DNA of 64,000 nucleotides from Bacteroidota bacterium (GCA_030692515.1 JAUXZS010000024.1:372001-436000), one strand, 5' to 3'. Positions 51,045 to 61,537 are shown, counted from the first letter of the stretch. Notes: generated by a model from the sequence alone, not told the origin. Translations and numbers: made by a program.

Positions 51045-52572
51045 TTTCTTTTACTATTTCAATCTTAGATTTTGGTGTTTTTACCGAAATTAAAAACAAC
51101 CCTACAAAAGTTAGAATTCCATTTATTAAAATTAATTCAGTTCCAATTTTATATCCGCTAAAAATAGATTCTGAAACTGAGTTTAAACCTAACGAAATAT
51201 GTAATTTTTTCTCGTACCACTCCGGACTACAAAGAACATCTAAACTCAAAGCTATAAGAGGTGCTATAATGCATACCGTCCAAATTAACTTATCTTTTAG
51301 CTTTTTATTTGTAAGAATACCGAAAGAAAACAAACCTAACAATGGGCCATAAGTAATACTTGCAAACTTTAAAATAAAATCAACAATAAGCTTATCATTA
51401 ATAGCTTTAAAAATTAAAACCATTATAAAAAAAATAACGGCAAATGTAAAATGTACTTTTAAGCGAGTTTGCCTTTTTTGTTTTTCAGTTCTAGAACTTT
51501 TATCCATGCTTAAAATATCAATACAAAAACAAGATGTGATTGAAGTAATAGCTCCATCAACACTTGGAAATAACGCTGATATCAACGCTATAATAAAAAC
51601 AATACCAATAACTCCACTAAAGGTATCACTTAATGCAATGCTTGGAAAGAGATCGTCTGGAGGAACAGAAATTGAGTTTTGGCTAGCGTATAAATATAAA
51701 ATCCCGCCTAAAAACAAAAACATTAAATTAACAATTACTAAAATAAACGAAAAGGATACAATATTTTTTTGAGAATCTTTAATGTTTTTAACGCTAATGT
51801 TTTTTTGCATCATCTCTTGATCAAGACCAGTCATGGCAATTGCAATAAACATACCGCCAATAATATGCTTTAAAAAATAAGAACCAGCCTTTACATCAGT
51901 ATTAAATATCTTGGTATACCCTTTTTCATTCATTAATGATAAAGCACCAGAAAAATCCAATCCCATGGCATTTACAATAACAAAAATGCAAATAACCAAT
52001 CCGCATAGCATCCCAGTCGTTTGCAAGGTATCAGTGTAAATAATTGTTTTTACACCCCCTTCAAAAGTGTAAAGCAAAATAAGTATAAGAATAACAAAAG
52101 TTGTAAGTTCAAATGGAATATGTAATTTATCAAATATAAAAACCTGAAGTACACTAACAACTAAATATAAACGAGCCGTTGCACCAATTAATCGAGATAA
52201 AATAAAGAAGAAAGCACCTGCTTTATGAGCATTTACCCCAAAACGCTTTTCGAGATAAGTATAAATAGAAGTTAAATTTAATTTGTAATACAAAGGAATT
52301 AATACAAAGGCTATTACCATGTAACCCAATAAATACCCTAGTACTATTTGAAAATAAAAAAAATTGCCGCTCCCTACTCCGCCAGGAACGCTCACAAAAG
52401 TAACGCCACTTAAACTGGTGCCAATCATTCCAAATGCAACCAACATCCAATTGCTATTTTTATTCCCAATAAAAAAAGACTCATTAGTCGAATTTCTTCC
52501 AGTTACCCATGCAACAGCAAGCAAGATTAAAAAATAAGAAATAACAAATATAAACAGTAAGGTAGGCGACAT
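51037..52572 (-). CDS. Sodium:solute symporter (SSS family)
   Basis: The 511-residue protein is a 13-helix SSS transporter. It begins LLFIFVISYFLILLAVAWVTG, and shows GRNSTNESFFIGNKNSNWML (the ES-[FY]-F-x-G motif), GTSLSGVTFVSVPGGVGSGN, YTFEGGVKTIIYTDTLQTTG, GGMFIAIAMTGLDQEMMQKN (the G-x-D-Q signature) and SALFPSVDGAITSITSCFCI. The family takes up sugars, proline, sialic acid, pantothenate and others with Na+; the substrate is not visible. It is a single gene, convergent with the glycosyltransferase (8-base overlap) and divergent from recR. Confidence 0.92.
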   Translation of the reverse strand: MSPTLLFIFVISYFLILLAVAWVTGRNSTNESFFIGNKNSNWMLVAFGMIGTSLSGVTFVSVPGGVGSGNFFYFQIVLGYLLGYMVIAFVLIPLYYKLNLTSIYTYLEKRFGVNAHKAGAFFFILSRLIGATARLYLVVSVLQVFIFDKLHIPFELTTFVILILILLYTFEGGVKTIIYTDTLQTTGMLCGLVICIFVIVNAMGLDFSGALSLMNEKGYTKIFNTDVKAGSYFLKHIIGGMFIAIAMTGLDQEMMQKNISVKNIKDSQKNIVSFSFILVIVNLMFLFLGGILYLYASQNSISVPPDDLFPSIALSDTFSGVIGIVFIIALISALFPSVDGAITSITSCFCIDILSMDKSSRTEKQKRQTRLKVHFTFAVIFFIMVLIFKAINDKLIVDFILKFASITYGPLLGLFSFGILTNKKLKDKLIWTVCIIAPLIALSLDVLCSPEWYEKKLHISLGLNSVSESIFSGYKIGTELILINGILTFVGLFLISVKTPKSKIEIVKEIN

Positions 52573-52758
52573 TTTTAGTTTTAAGAAAAATAATTATAGT
52601 TTTTTAATTTACTAAATAAACAGATGCTTAAATTTATTGGCATTTACAAAGATTTATTTTTTTGGATATTAAGTAACTTTAGGTCAAAATAGTTCTAAAC
52701 AATCATAAGGTGAATAAGTAAAGCAAATATTAATAATAGAATAATTAATTTTACGCTA

Positions 52759-53376
52759 ATGGAATTTAGCTCCAAAATAATAGAACAAGCTGTTGAAGCC
52801 TTTGCACAACTGCCAGGCGTTGGAAAAAAAACAGCATTGCGATATGTATTACATGTTATTAAACAAGACAAGAGCGAAATTGAATTATTAGCTAAACTTT
52901 TATTACAACTTAAAACCGATCTTAAGTATTGCCAAAAATGCCATAATATTTCAGAACAAAATATATGTGAAATATGCTTAAATCCTTTACGCGACGAAAC
53001 AACAATTTGTGTTGTACAAGATTATAGAGATGTAATGGCCATAGAAAATACTGGATTATACAAAGGCCATTACCATGTTTTGGGTGGTATAATTTCTCCT
53101 TTAGATGGCATAACCCCATCGAGTTTAAATATCGAAACATTAGTAAATAAAGTTAGTACAGGAAATATTGTGGAAGTAATTCTAGCCTTAAACGCAACTA
53201 TGGAAGGCGAAACTACTTCTTTTTATATTTTCAGAAAACTTGCGCCTTATAAAACTAAATTAAGTGCAATTGCACGTGGTATAGCGGTTGGTGATGAATT
53301 AGAATATGCTGACGAAGTTACGCTTGGTCGGTCAATCACAAACAGAATTCCTTTTGATTCTTTAATGAAAAAATAA
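52759..53376 (+). CDS. recR: Recombination mediator RecR
   Basis: The 205-residue protein has all RecR parts. A helix-hairpin-helix ([20 protein letters not shown]) is followed by a C4 zinc finger (CQKC-x8-CEIC, Cys58/61/70/73) and a Toprim domain with [40 protein letters not shown] and [18 protein letters not shown]. The C-terminal Walker-B-like part is [20 protein letters not shown] and [13 protein letters not shown]. RecR works with RecO and RecF to load RecA on single-stranded DNA gaps. It is a single gene, 186 bases from the divergent symporter. Confidence 0.97.
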   Translation: MEFSSKIIEQAVEAFAQLPGVGKKTALRYVLHVIKQDKSEIELLAKLLLQLKTDLKYCQKCHNISEQNICEICLNPLRDETTICVVQDYRDVMAIENTGLYKGHYHVLGGIISPLDGITPSSLNIETLVNKVSTGNIVEVILALNATMEGETTSFYIFRKLAPYKTKLSAIARGIAVGDELEYADEVTLGRSITNRIPFDSLMKK

Positions 53377-53418
53377 TAAAATCCTTTGGACTTAATTTTT
53401 TTGTAAATTAGGCATTAA

Positions 53419-55617
53419 ATGTTTCTTAGAAAATCACTCATACTTTTTCTGTTTTTTTTTAGCTTAAAAAATCATGCTCAATTTTTAGATAAAACATTTT
53501 ATTTGGTTGATTCAATAGAAAAAAAAGAATCTAATAAAAATGATTTTGTACTAATTGAAGCTAATCTAAAATTGTACAAAGAGGCGAACTCGGATACCTT
53601 AAAACTTCGACTGTTGAATCAAATAGTTGAAAATTGCTATGATGAAACTATCTGGCCAAAATACAATAGGTTAATGTACAACATAGCCAATGATTTAGTT
53701 TTAAAAGAAAAAGACCCAGTTATAAAAAATAAATATCTTAATTCAAAAGCTCTAGCAATAAATAACTTTGGATATTACATTCAAAACTATACTAAAAATC
53801 CAGATAAATCCTTAGCGCTTTACCGTGAATCCGCAAAAATTTTTAAAGAAACAGGATTTAATACTGGATTAGTTACTTCTAATAATAATATTGCTAATCA
53901 ATTATACAATAACGGTAAAATTCTTGAGGCATTGGATATTTATCATGAAACAATAAAAATTCAGCAACAGTTAAAAAATGTAGCTGGTCTAACTCCCCTT
54001 CTCAATAATATTGCAGAAACCTACATCTTTATTGGCGATTCGGCAAAAGCATATGTTTATTTGAAAAGAGCATTAGCAAGTGCCTTACAGGTTGGAGATA
54101 AACATATGATTGCGCAAGAGCTTCAAAATGTTGGTGTACTTGCAAACTACAGAGGTCAAAAGGATTATGCAATTGCCTGTATGAAAAAGGCCTTGTCCAT
54201 TAGGGAACAGATTGGAGATTTGAATGGCGTAAGTAAATCAAAAATAAATTTATCAACCTGGCTATTAAAAGAAAAAAAATATACTACATCAAAACAATAT
54301 TTAGATGAAGTTACCCCCTATGTAACTAATACAGATAATTTAGCACTAAAATATTTATTTTTTTCTGGCTATGGGCAATACTACATTGCAATAGAAGAAC
54401 CTGAAAAAGCGGAATATTACCTTGAGCAAAGTTTAAAATATACGCGTGCCAATAAATCAATTCAAGACGAACATAAAATTATAGCCCTGCTACTTGAACT
54501 TTACAAAACTTACAAAAACGATAATAAAGAACTCGAATTGCATAGGAAAAACGCAGAACTTAATAAAATTTTAAATGGCTCAGAATTAAAACGTAATACC
54601 CTTCGCAAAAATTACGAATTTGAGTACGCCAAAAAAGAACAAGAGTATAAAATTGAACAAGCTATCAAAGATGAAAAATCAAAATCCGAAAAACGCCGTC
54701 AACAATTTATCACTTATGGAATTCTTGTTTTTCTATTGTTAGCCCTTATTTTTTCTTTCTTTATTTTTAAAGCTTTTAAAATTACAAAACAAAAAAACAA
54801 TATTATTTCAACTCAAAAACAAGAGGTAGAAAAACAAAAGCATCTTATAGAAGAAAAACAAAAAGAAATTGTTGATTCTATTAATTACGCAAAACGAATA
54901 CAAACTACTTTACTTGCGAATGATGATGTTTTAAAGGAAAATCTAGCTCACCATTTTATTTTATTTAAACCAAAAGATATTGTTAGTGGTGATTTTTATT
55001 GGGCTAATTCAATCAAAACTAATAGCACTAATTTGTTTTTTCTTGCTGTATGCGACTCCACCGGGCATGGCGTGCCAGGTGCTTTTATGAGTTTATTAAA
55101 TACTAATTTTTTAAATGAGGCTATTAACGAAAAACACATTTACGAACCTAACAACGTTTTTAATTATGTACGTGAGCGATTAATAAATTCAATTAGTAAG
55201 GAAAGTCAAAAAGATGGTTTTGACGGTATTTTACTTTGCATTGATAAGCAAACAAATAAAATCACCTACTCAGCGGCAAACAACTCTCCAATATTAATAA
55301 AACAAAATAAAGAAATAATCAAACTTACTTGTGATAAAATGCCAGTTGGAAAAGGAGAAATAAACACAGCTTTTAATCTCTTTGCAGTAAACTATGAAAA
55401 AGGAGATACTCTTTATTTGTATACCGATGGTTTCGCTGACCAATTTGGTGGTCCTAAAGGAAAAAAATACAAATACAAACCGTTAAACGATTTTATTATC
55501 TCAATAAATAACCTCCCTTTCAATCAACAATGCGAACAACTAAATTCTAAATTTCAGGAATGGAAAGGTGATTTAGAACAGGTGGATGACGTTTGTATTA
55601 TTGGCATTCAGTTATAA
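53419..55617 (+). CDS. TPR sensor with membrane anchor and SpoIIE/PP2C phosphatase
   Basis: The 732-residue protein has a signal peptide (about 1-20) and a periplasmic TPR solenoid (about 60-400, for example NNIANQLYNNGKILEALDIY and YAIACMKKALSIREQIGDLN). One membrane helix follows (FITYGILVFLLLALIFSFFI, about 430-452), then a short coiled coil (KQEVEKQKHLIEEKQKEI). The SpoIIE-type phosphatase domain contains DSINYAKRIQTTLLANDDVL, FKPKDIVSGDFYWAN, CDSTGHGVPGAFMSLLN, LYLYTDGFADQFGG and QVDDVCIIGIQL. All acidic metal ligands are kept. The catalytic domain is close to that of the 7TM protein at 32023, while the input domain differs, so the two may feed one pathway with different signals. It is 42 bases downstream of recR. 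Confidence 0.9.
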   Translation: MFLRKSLILFLFFFSLKNHAQFLDKTFYLVDSIEKKESNKNDFVLIEANLKLYKEANSDTLKLRLLNQIVENCYDETIWPKYNRLMYNIANDLVLKEKDPVIKNKYLNSKALAINNFGYYIQNYTKNPDKSLALYRESAKIFKETGFNTGLVTSNNNIANQLYNNGKILEALDIYHETIKIQQQLKNVAGLTPLLNNIAETYIFIGDSAKAYVYLKRALASALQVGDKHMIAQELQNVGVLANYRGQKDYAIACMKKALSIREQIGDLNGVSKSKINLSTWLLKEKKYTTSKQYLDEVTPYVTNTDNLALKYLFFSGYGQYYIAIEEPEKAEYYLEQSLKYTRANKSIQDEHKIIALLLELYKTYKNDNKELELHRKNAELNKILNGSELKRNTLRKNYEFEYAKKEQEYKIEQAIKDEKSKSEKRRQQFITYGILVFLLLALIFSFFIFKAFKITKQKNNIISTQKQEVEKQKHLIEEKQKEIVDSINYAKRIQTTLLANDDVLKENLAHHFILFKPKDIVSGDFYWANSIKTNSTNLFFLAVCDSTGHGVPGAFMSLLNTNFLNEAINEKHIYEPNNVFNYVRERLINSISKESQKDGFDGILLCIDKQTNKITYSAANNSPILIKQNKEIIKLTCDKMPVGKGEINTAFNLFAVNYEKGDTLYLYTDGFADQFGGPKGKKYKYKPLNDFIISINNLPFNQQCEQLNSKFQEWKGDLEQVDDVCIIGIQL

Positions 55618-55647
55618 ATTAACAATAACCATTGTTTTTATTGTAAT

Positions 55648-55693
55648 TCCGTCATGTAATTCCCAAAATACTTGACAATCCGTCATAAATTCC
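55648..55693 (+). promoter_or_regulatory. Direct repeat upstream of clpB (candidate stress operator)
   Basis: TCCGTCATGTAATTCC (55648-55663) and TCCGTCATAAATTCC (55679-55693) start 31 bases apart, about three helical turns. A third partial copy, TTCCGACTAT, follows at 55701. They lie 75-120 bases before the clpB start. The arrangement suits a dimeric regulator binding one face of the DNA. No established Bacteroidota heat-shock operator is recognised. Confidence 0.35.
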
Positions 55694-55767
55694 TTCTTTA
55701 TTCCGACTATTTTTCCGAAAAAACAAATGGAACGTTTTGTGTTGCTATTGTATTAAACATATTAACT

Positions 55768-58362
55768 ATGAATTTAAATAATTATACTATAAAATCGCAG
55801 GAAGCTATCCAGCAGGCAATGCAGTTAGCTACCATTAATGGCAATCAAGCAATAGAAACTGCTCATATTCTCAAAGCAATTTTAGAAATAGATGAAAATG
55901 TAACGCCATTTATTTTAAAAAAATTAAATGTAAATCAAGTAACCTTTACCAAGTTAATAGATAGTTTAATTAAATCATACCCAAAGGTTACAGGCGGACA
56001 ACCGTATCTATCAGCTGCAGCAAATCAAGCTTTAGCTAAAGCAGCATCCTATTTGGCTGAATACAAAGATGAATATGTATCGATAGAACATTTATTATTA
56101 GGATTATTAAATGCAGGAGACAATACCTCTAGCTTAATGAAAGACACTGGATTAAAGGAAAAAGAATTAAAAGCTGCAATAAATGAATTAAGAAAAGGCG
56201 AAAGGGTAACAAGTCAATCACAAGAAGAAACTTATAATAGCCTAAATAAATTTGCCGTTAACTTAAACCAGCAAGCTCGTAACGGCAAACTCGATCCCGT
56301 TATTGGTCGTGATGAAGAAATTCGTCGCGTATTACAAATACTTTCACGTCGTTCAAAAAACAATCCAATATTAGTTGGAGAACCAGGGGTAGGTAAAACC
56401 GCTATCGCAGAGGGTTTAGCGCATCGTATTATTAACGGTGATGTTCCTGAAAATTTAAAAACAAAACAGGTTTTTTCTTTAGATATGGGCGCCTTAATTG
56501 CCGGGGCAAAATTTAAAGGCGAATTTGAAGAACGTTTAAAAGCGGTTATTAAAGAGGTAATTAGCAGTAATGGAGAAGTAATTTTATTTATTGACGAAAT
56601 ACACACTTTAGTAGGCGCCGGTGGTGGTGGCGAAGGTGCAATGGATGCGGCAAATATTTTAAAGCCAGCTTTGGCTCGTGGAGAGTTAAGAGCAATTGGT
56701 GCTACAACTTTAAATGAATATCAAAAATATTTTGAAAAAGATAAAGCTCTTGAACGTCGTTTTCAAAAAGTAATGGTAGATGAACCAAGTACCGAAGATG
56801 CCATTTCAATTTTACGTGGAATTAAAGAGAAATACGAAGCTCATCATAAAGTAAGGATTAAAGATGAAGCGATCATTGCCGCTGTTGAGCAAAGTCAGCG
56901 TTATATTAACGATCGTTTTTTACCAGATAAGGCAATTGATTTAATGGATGAGGCCGCTTCAAAATTAAGGATGCAGATAAATTCTATGCCAATTGAATTA
57001 GATGAAGCTGAACGCAAAATAATGCAACTAGAAATAGAACGCGAAGCAATAAAACGGGAAGGTGATGAATCCAAAATAAATTCTTTAAACAAAGATATTG
57101 CAGATTGGCAAGAAAAGAGAACCATTTTACGTGCAAGATGGCAATCAGAAAAAGAAGTTATTGAAGGTGTTCAAAAACTTAAACTCGAAATTGAAGAATT
57201 AAAACAAGAGGCTAACAACTATGAAAAACAAGGCGATTATGGTAAAGTGGCTGAAATACGCTATGGCAAAGTAAAAGAAGCTGAAGCTAAACTATATGAA
57301 TTTGAAACTAAATTATCTGAAGCCAAAGAAGCAGGTTCTCAATTATTAAAGGAAGAAGTAGATAGCGAAGACATTGCATCTGTAGTTAGTGCATGGACAG
57401 GTATTCCAGTTAGTAGAATGCTTCAAAGTGAAAAAGAAAAGTTATTGCACCTCGAAGATGAATTGCATAAACGTGTTGTTGGTCAAGATGAAGCAATTGA
57501 AAGTATAGCTGATGCCGTACGAAGAAGCAAGGCCGGATTACAAGATACTAAGAGACCGATAGGTTCATTTATATTCTTAGGAACAACTGGTGTTGGTAAA
57601 ACAGAATTAGCAAAAGCCTTAGCAGAATTTTTATTTAATAATGAAAATTCGATGACACGAATTGACATGAGCGAGTATCAAGAGCGCCATGCAGTGAGCA
57701 GATTAATTGGTGCGCCTCCGGGTTATGTTGGTTATGATGAAGGAGGACAATTAACTGAGGCAGTTAGAAGAAGACCTTATAGCGTAATTTTATTAGATGA
57801 AATTGAAAAAGCTCACCCAGATGTTTTTAATATCTTACTTCAAGTATTAGATGACGGTAGATTAACAGACAACAAAGGCAGAGTTGTTAACTTTAAGAAC
57901 ACGATTATTATCATGACAAGCAATATGGGTTCTCATATAATTCAAGAAAGTTTTGAAAAAATTACTGAAAAAAATAAAGACGAAATTTTAGCTAAAACTA
58001 AATTGGAAGTATACGAATTGCTAAAAAAATCAATTCGCCCTGAATTTTTAAACAGAATTGATGAAGTAATTATGTTTGAACCTTTAACGAGAGAAAACGT
58101 AACAGAAATTGTTAAAATTCAATTTAATCAAATACAAAAACATTTATTAGAACAACAAGTTCGAATTAAAATTACGGATGAAGCAGTTGAATGGTTAGCT
58201 CAATTAGGTTACGATCCACAATTTGGAGCCAGACCAGTTAAGCGTGTTATCCAAAAACAAGTATTAAACGAATTATCAAAACAAATTCTTTCAGGAAAGA
58301 TTAATAAAGAGAAAGAAATAATTTTGGATGTGTTTGATAACGTGTTTGTTTTCAGAAACTAA
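55768..58362 (+). CDS. clpB: ATP-dependent disaggregase ClpB
   Basis: I start at the ATG at 55768 ([20 protein letters not shown]), giving 864 residues, the usual ClpB length; an upstream in-frame start at 55672 would add 32 residues with no family match. The Clp N-domain (1-140) is followed by AAA1 with Walker [10 protein letters not shown] (about 204-212) and [20 protein letters not shown]. The long M-domain coiled coil (about 400-525; [20 protein letters not shown]) separates ClpB from ClpA/C. AAA2 has [14 protein letters not shown] (about 605-618) and the C-terminal D2-small domain [20 protein letters not shown]. ClpB works with DnaK to recover aggregated proteins. A strong terminator follows. 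Confidence 0.97.
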   Translation: MNLNNYTIKSQEAIQQAMQLATINGNQAIETAHILKAILEIDENVTPFILKKLNVNQVTFTKLIDSLIKSYPKVTGGQPYLSAAANQALAKAASYLAEYKDEYVSIEHLLLGLLNAGDNTSSLMKDTGLKEKELKAAINELRKGERVTSQSQEETYNSLNKFAVNLNQQARNGKLDPVIGRDEEIRRVLQILSRRSKNNPILVGEPGVGKTAIAEGLAHRIINGDVPENLKTKQVFSLDMGALIAGAKFKGEFEERLKAVIKEVISSNGEVILFIDEIHTLVGAGGGGEGAMDAANILKPALARGELRAIGATTLNEYQKYFEKDKALERRFQKVMVDEPSTEDAISILRGIKEKYEAHHKVRIKDEAIIAAVEQSQRYINDRFLPDKAIDLMDEAASKLRMQINSMPIELDEAERKIMQLEIEREAIKREGDESKINSLNKDIADWQEKRTILRARWQSEKEVIEGVQKLKLEIEELKQEANNYEKQGDYGKVAEIRYGKVKEAEAKLYEFETKLSEAKEAGSQLLKEEVDSEDIASVVSAWTGIPVSRMLQSEKEKLLHLEDELHKRVVGQDEAIESIADAVRRSKAGLQDTKRPIGSFIFLGTTGVGKTELAKALAEFLFNNENSMTRIDMSEYQERHAVSRLIGAPPGYVGYDEGGQLTEAVRRRPYSVILLDEIEKAHPDVFNILLQVLDDGRLTDNKGRVVNFKNTIIIMTSNMGSHIIQESFEKITEKNKDEILAKTKLEVYELLKKSIRPEFLNRIDEVIMFEPLTRENVTEIVKIQFNQIQKHLLEQQVRIKITDEAVEWLAQLGYDPQFGARPVKRVIQKQVLNELSKQILSGKINKEKEIILDVFDNVFVFRN

Positions 58363-58384
58363 TTTTTTAACATATCACTAATAT

Positions 58385-58430
58385 AAAAGAGGATTTGGGC
58401 CAAAAAATTTGGTTCTGCTCCTCTTTTTTT
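58385..58430 (+). terminator. Intrinsic terminator of clpB
   Basis: The arms AAAAGAGGA and TCCTCTTTT enclose a 25-base loop and are followed by an uninterrupted T run. It begins 22 bases after the clpB stop. Confidence 0.75.
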
Positions 58431-58439
58431 ATATCTTTA
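58408..58439 (+). promoter_or_regulatory. Promoter of the surface-protein operon (TTTG-N20-TATCTTTA)
   Basis: TTTG at 58408-58411 lies 20 bases upstream of TATCTTTA (58432-58439), one mismatch from the -7 consensus TAnnTTTG. The start codon follows after 19 bases. The -33 box lies inside the clpB terminator loop, an economical overlap. Confidence 0.5.
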
Positions 58440-58458
58440 ATTCATATTAAAATATTTT

Positions 58459-60669
58459 ATGATTAGAGTTTTTACAGTATTTATTTTTGTGTTTGTTTTC
58501 AATGCCGGGGCTCAAACCTCCGCGCCAAAATCAATCAACTATCAAGGCGTTGCAAGAAATGCGGGAGGCGTTCCAATAACAAACCCATTCGATATCCAAT
58601 TTATAATAAAAGACGCTACGACTATTGTTCATGATGAAACGCAGTTTGGTATTCAACCAAATTCTTTGGGATTGTTTTCGACGCTAATTGGTAAAGCCCC
58701 TAATACTTTAACACTTACTACATGGAATACTGGTCCATTTACATTGGATGTTTTAATAAAATCTGGACCCACTTTTACCCTTTTAGGAACTCAACAATTG
58801 GTTAGTGTTCCTTTTGCATTATTTGCGGGGATGGCGGGTAACGTTCCAACCTCATACACAAATAATATTTTAACTATTGGTGCAAGCTCTTATAGTATTT
58901 CTTCCGGTGCTTCAGTTACGCCAACTCTAAATGGTGACGTTACTGGAACCCCCGGAAACAACACCGTTACTGCAATACAAAATTTTCCAGTATCTACAAT
59001 TACACCTACAAATAATCAAATTCTATCTTATATTGGAGGTGCTTGGACGCCAACTACTATGGCAGCATCTTCATTACAGCCTTGGGCAAAAACAGGGAAT
59101 AACGTTTTTTTATCAATTCTTACAGATAAAGTAGGAATAGGAACTAATATTCCAAATGCAAACCTGGATATAATTGGAAACGCAACAACAACAACTTCCA
59201 TTCTACAAATAAACAACAACAACACAACAAACACGTCTCCAGCAATTTTAGTTAATAGTACTGGTGGCTCAGCTATTAGCGCAAATGAAACAAGCGCTAC
59301 AGGAGCAAATGCTGGTTTATTTAATTCTACAAATGGCACTGCAATTTCAGGAATAAATAATTCAAGCACAAAACCAGCAATAATTGGTCAAAATAACTCA
59401 ACGGCTTCAAATCCCGCTGGAAATGGAGTTTATGGTAAAACTTTCAATTCACATACTAATGCTGCGGGAGTTTTAGGAGAAAATGCTGGCGGTGGCCCTG
59501 GAGTATTAGGAATTAACAACTCACCAGTTGCAGCTGTTATGGGAGTTAATCAATTTACTACTTCGATAAATGGATTAGCTCATGGCGTTTATGGTTTAAG
59601 TAATAACTCTTCAGATTTTGCATCTGGTATTTTTGGGGAAAATAAAGGGAAAGGTATTGGGGTATATGGATATAATTCAAATTCAAGTTCAAATAATGCA
59701 ATTGGTGTATATGGATTAGTTTCAAATTTAACTTCTTCTGCAACAGCAGGTGTAAGAGGTGATGCAAGTGGTGTTGGCCCAGCAGTACAAGGTATTGGTT
59801 TTGGTAGTGGTCCGGCTGTTAATGGATTAAAACCTAATACATCAACATCTGGTAATGCCGGTAGATTTGAAATCAACAATTCAAGTAATTCTGCAGATGC
59901 TCTTTTTGCATCTACTATTGGGCCAGGTGCTTCTGTAATTGGAATTGGTTCTGGTAGCGGCCCTGCTGTTTACGGTCAAAAGCCGGGTTCTTCACCTTCT
60001 GGTAATGCAGGTAGATTCGAGATTACTAATCCAAGTAATACTGACCATGCTTTATTAGTTACTACAAACGGCAACGTATCTGGTTTAGGATCTGCTATTC
60101 ATGGTATAGCTTCTGGAAATAGTCCAACAATATATGGACTAAAACCTTCAACAGCTGGTAATGCTGGGAAATTTGAAATAACTAATTCAATAAATCCTTC
60201 ACCTGCACTTCATGCAATAACAGCTGGGTCTGGTGCAGCTATGCGTGCAACAAGTGGAACCGTAACAGCAAGTGCATTAGCCTTATTAATTGAAAATGGT
60301 CATATTAAAGTTACTGGCTCTCCTTCATTTAGCACTTCCGCAGGAACACCAACAGTTATTGGAGGCTTCACATTCCCTGCTGTAACAGTCAATGGTAATG
60401 ATGTAAAAGGAATGATTTCTTTTACTACAGGCGCAACAGGATTTTCACCAACAAATTTTTGTGACATTAAAATTAATTTTGGTAAACCCTATCCAGATAC
60501 ACCAACTATAGTTGTAACGCCCTTGGTTGACCTTCAAGGTTTAAGTTACTTTGTAAAAGATATTCAATCAAGCAGTTTTGTTTTAAGGCTATATCGCCCA
60601 TTCAGTATGTCAGCGCCGGTTACCACTTCAACTTTGCCAAATATTTTTAATTATATTGTTATAGAATAG
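58459..60669 (+). CDS. Secreted Gly/Asn/Ser-rich repeat protein (tail-fibre-like)
   Basis: The 736-residue protein has a signal peptide (MIRVFTVFIFVFVFNAGAQ) and an N-terminal beta domain (PKSINYQGVARNAGGVPITN PFDIQFIIKDATT) common in Bacteroidota surface proteins. A DKVGIGTNIPNANLDIIGN motif resembles phage tail-fibre and Bacteroidota adhesin segments. A long Gly/Ala/Asn/Ser-rich repeat region follows (about residues 260-610), with units of 25-50 residues around GxGSGPAVxGxKP and SGNAGRFEITN. The C-terminal 110 residues form a compact domain ending VTTSTLPNIFNYIVIE. I see no type A or B sorting domain, so export beyond the periplasm is not shown by the sequence. It is the first gene of an operon with two type B-sorted proteins, whose promoter overlaps the clpB terminator. 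Confidence 0.75.
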   Translation: MIRVFTVFIFVFVFNAGAQTSAPKSINYQGVARNAGGVPITNPFDIQFIIKDATTIVHDETQFGIQPNSLGLFSTLIGKAPNTLTLTTWNTGPFTLDVLIKSGPTFTLLGTQQLVSVPFALFAGMAGNVPTSYTNNILTIGASSYSISSGASVTPTLNGDVTGTPGNNTVTAIQNFPVSTITPTNNQILSYIGGAWTPTTMAASSLQPWAKTGNNVFLSILTDKVGIGTNIPNANLDIIGNATTTTSILQINNNNTTNTSPAILVNSTGGSAISANETSATGANAGLFNSTNGTAISGINNSSTKPAIIGQNNSTASNPAGNGVYGKTFNSHTNAAGVLGENAGGGPGVLGINNSPVAAVMGVNQFTTSINGLAHGVYGLSNNSSDFASGIFGENKGKGIGVYGYNSNSSSNNAIGVYGLVSNLTSSATAGVRGDASGVGPAVQGIGFGSGPAVNGLKPNTSTSGNAGRFEINNSSNSADALFASTIGPGASVIGIGSGSGPAVYGQKPGSSPSGNAGRFEITNPSNTDHALLVTTNGNVSGLGSAIHGIASGNSPTIYGLKPSTAGNAGKFEITNSINPSPALHAITAGSGAAMRATSGTVTASALALLIENGHIKVTGSPSFSTSAGTPTVIGGFTFPAVTVNGNDVKGMISFTTGATGFSPTNFCDIKINFGKPYPDTPTIVVTPLVDLQGLSYFVKDIQSSSFVLRLYRPFSMSAPVTTSTLPNIFNYIVIE
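59791..60200 (+). repeat. Three imperfect in-gene repeats of about 150 bp
   Basis: Units begin near 59791, 59941 and 60103 and encode GIGFGSGPAVNGLKP ... SGNAGRFEINNSSN, GIGSGSGPAVYGQKP ... SGNAGRFEITNPSN and GIASGNSPTIYGLKP ... AGNAGKFEITNSIN. The 50-54 residue period suggests successive coils or domains of a fibrous protein, and the copy number may vary. Confidence 0.7.
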
Positions 60670-60670
60670 T

Positions 60671-61528
60671 ATGAGTAAATATTATACTTTAAAAAAAAAT
60701 AAAATTTTACAGCCTATTTTATCAATGAAATTAAAAAAAATAGAGTCGTGTAAAGTAAATGTAAAAACTGCAACATTGCTTTTTTTATTTTCATTTACAC
60801 TAATTTTCGGTCAAATAAATCAACACCATGTAATTAATTCTGCCGGAAATAACTGGACATTACCAAACGGCACAACTATTTCTGATAATGTTGGTGAACC
60901 TTTTGTAAGCACAATTTCAAATTCAGGGAATATGATTACTCAAGGGTTTTTGCAAGAATTTAGAATTAGTCCCTTTTTTACGGTTACTGAATTGCATAAT
61001 GGAGTTAGCTGTAAAGATAAAAATGATGGCAATATTTCATTAGCTATTACTTCAAATGTATCAACCTATACTGCACAGTACTTTTGGTTACCCCAGCAAA
61101 ATTGTGCTACCAATAATTGTTCGGCACTTGACAGTTTAAAAGCAGGTATTTATAACGTAAAAGTAAAAATATTTTATACTGTTAATAGTCAAACTAAAAT
61201 TGATAGCAGTAACACTATTACTATTACAATTAACGATGCTTTAGAGCCGTGTAAAGTAAAAATTTACAAAGGGATTACAGTAAATGGAGATGGCAATAAC
61301 GATGTTCTTACAATTGATAATATTTCTGAATTTCCAAACAACCATATATACATATATAATCGTTGGGGTCAGTTACTTTATGAAGAAACAGGTTACAATA
61401 ACATTACCAAATCCTGGCCACAAAACCAAGATAAAAACAATTTAACCAGCACCACTTATTTTTATATTTTAAATTTAGGAGATGGCTCTAATTCAATTAA
61501 AGGCTGGGTAGAGGTATTAAAAGATTAA
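60671..61528 (+). CDS. Secreted protein with T9SS type B (gliding-associated) sorting domain
   Basis: The 285-residue protein starts 1 base after the previous stop. A second ATG at 60725 (MKLKKIESCKVNVKTATLLF) would give a more standard signal peptide, which ends at LIFGQ in either case. The middle has a beta domain (VINSAGNNWTLPNGTTISDN) followed by a SprB-like repeat segment (LHNGVSCKDKNDGNISLAIT). The C-terminal 85 residues form a type B sorting domain: KIYKGITVNGDGNNDVLTID, NHIYIYNRWGQLLYEETGYN, TTYFYILNLGDGSNSIKGWV. Such proteins leave through the T9SS and usually need a PorP/SprF-like partner. That partner gene is present at the end of this operon. Confidence 0.85.
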   Translation: MSKYYTLKKNKILQPILSMKLKKIESCKVNVKTATLLFLFSFTLIFGQINQHHVINSAGNNWTLPNGTTISDNVGEPFVSTISNSGNMITQGFLQEFRISPFFTVTELHNGVSCKDKNDGNISLAITSNVSTYTAQYFWLPQQNCATNNCSALDSLKAGIYNVKVKIFYTVNSQTKIDSSNTITITINDALEPCKVKIYKGITVNGDGNNDVLTIDNISEFPNNHIYIYNRWGQLLYEETGYNNITKSWPQNQDKNNLTSTTYFYILNLGDGSNSIKGWVEVLKD

Positions 61529-61537
61529 ATTTGCATA

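Noticed and set aside
55672-55767. ClpB start 32 codons upstream
   Set aside because: The added residues have no counterpart in ClpB and cover the direct-repeat region; the ATG at 55768 gives the standard N-domain start.
56232-56606. Antisense open frame of 124 codons within clpB
   Set aside because: It lies opposite the conserved AAA1 domain and is a codon-usage shadow.
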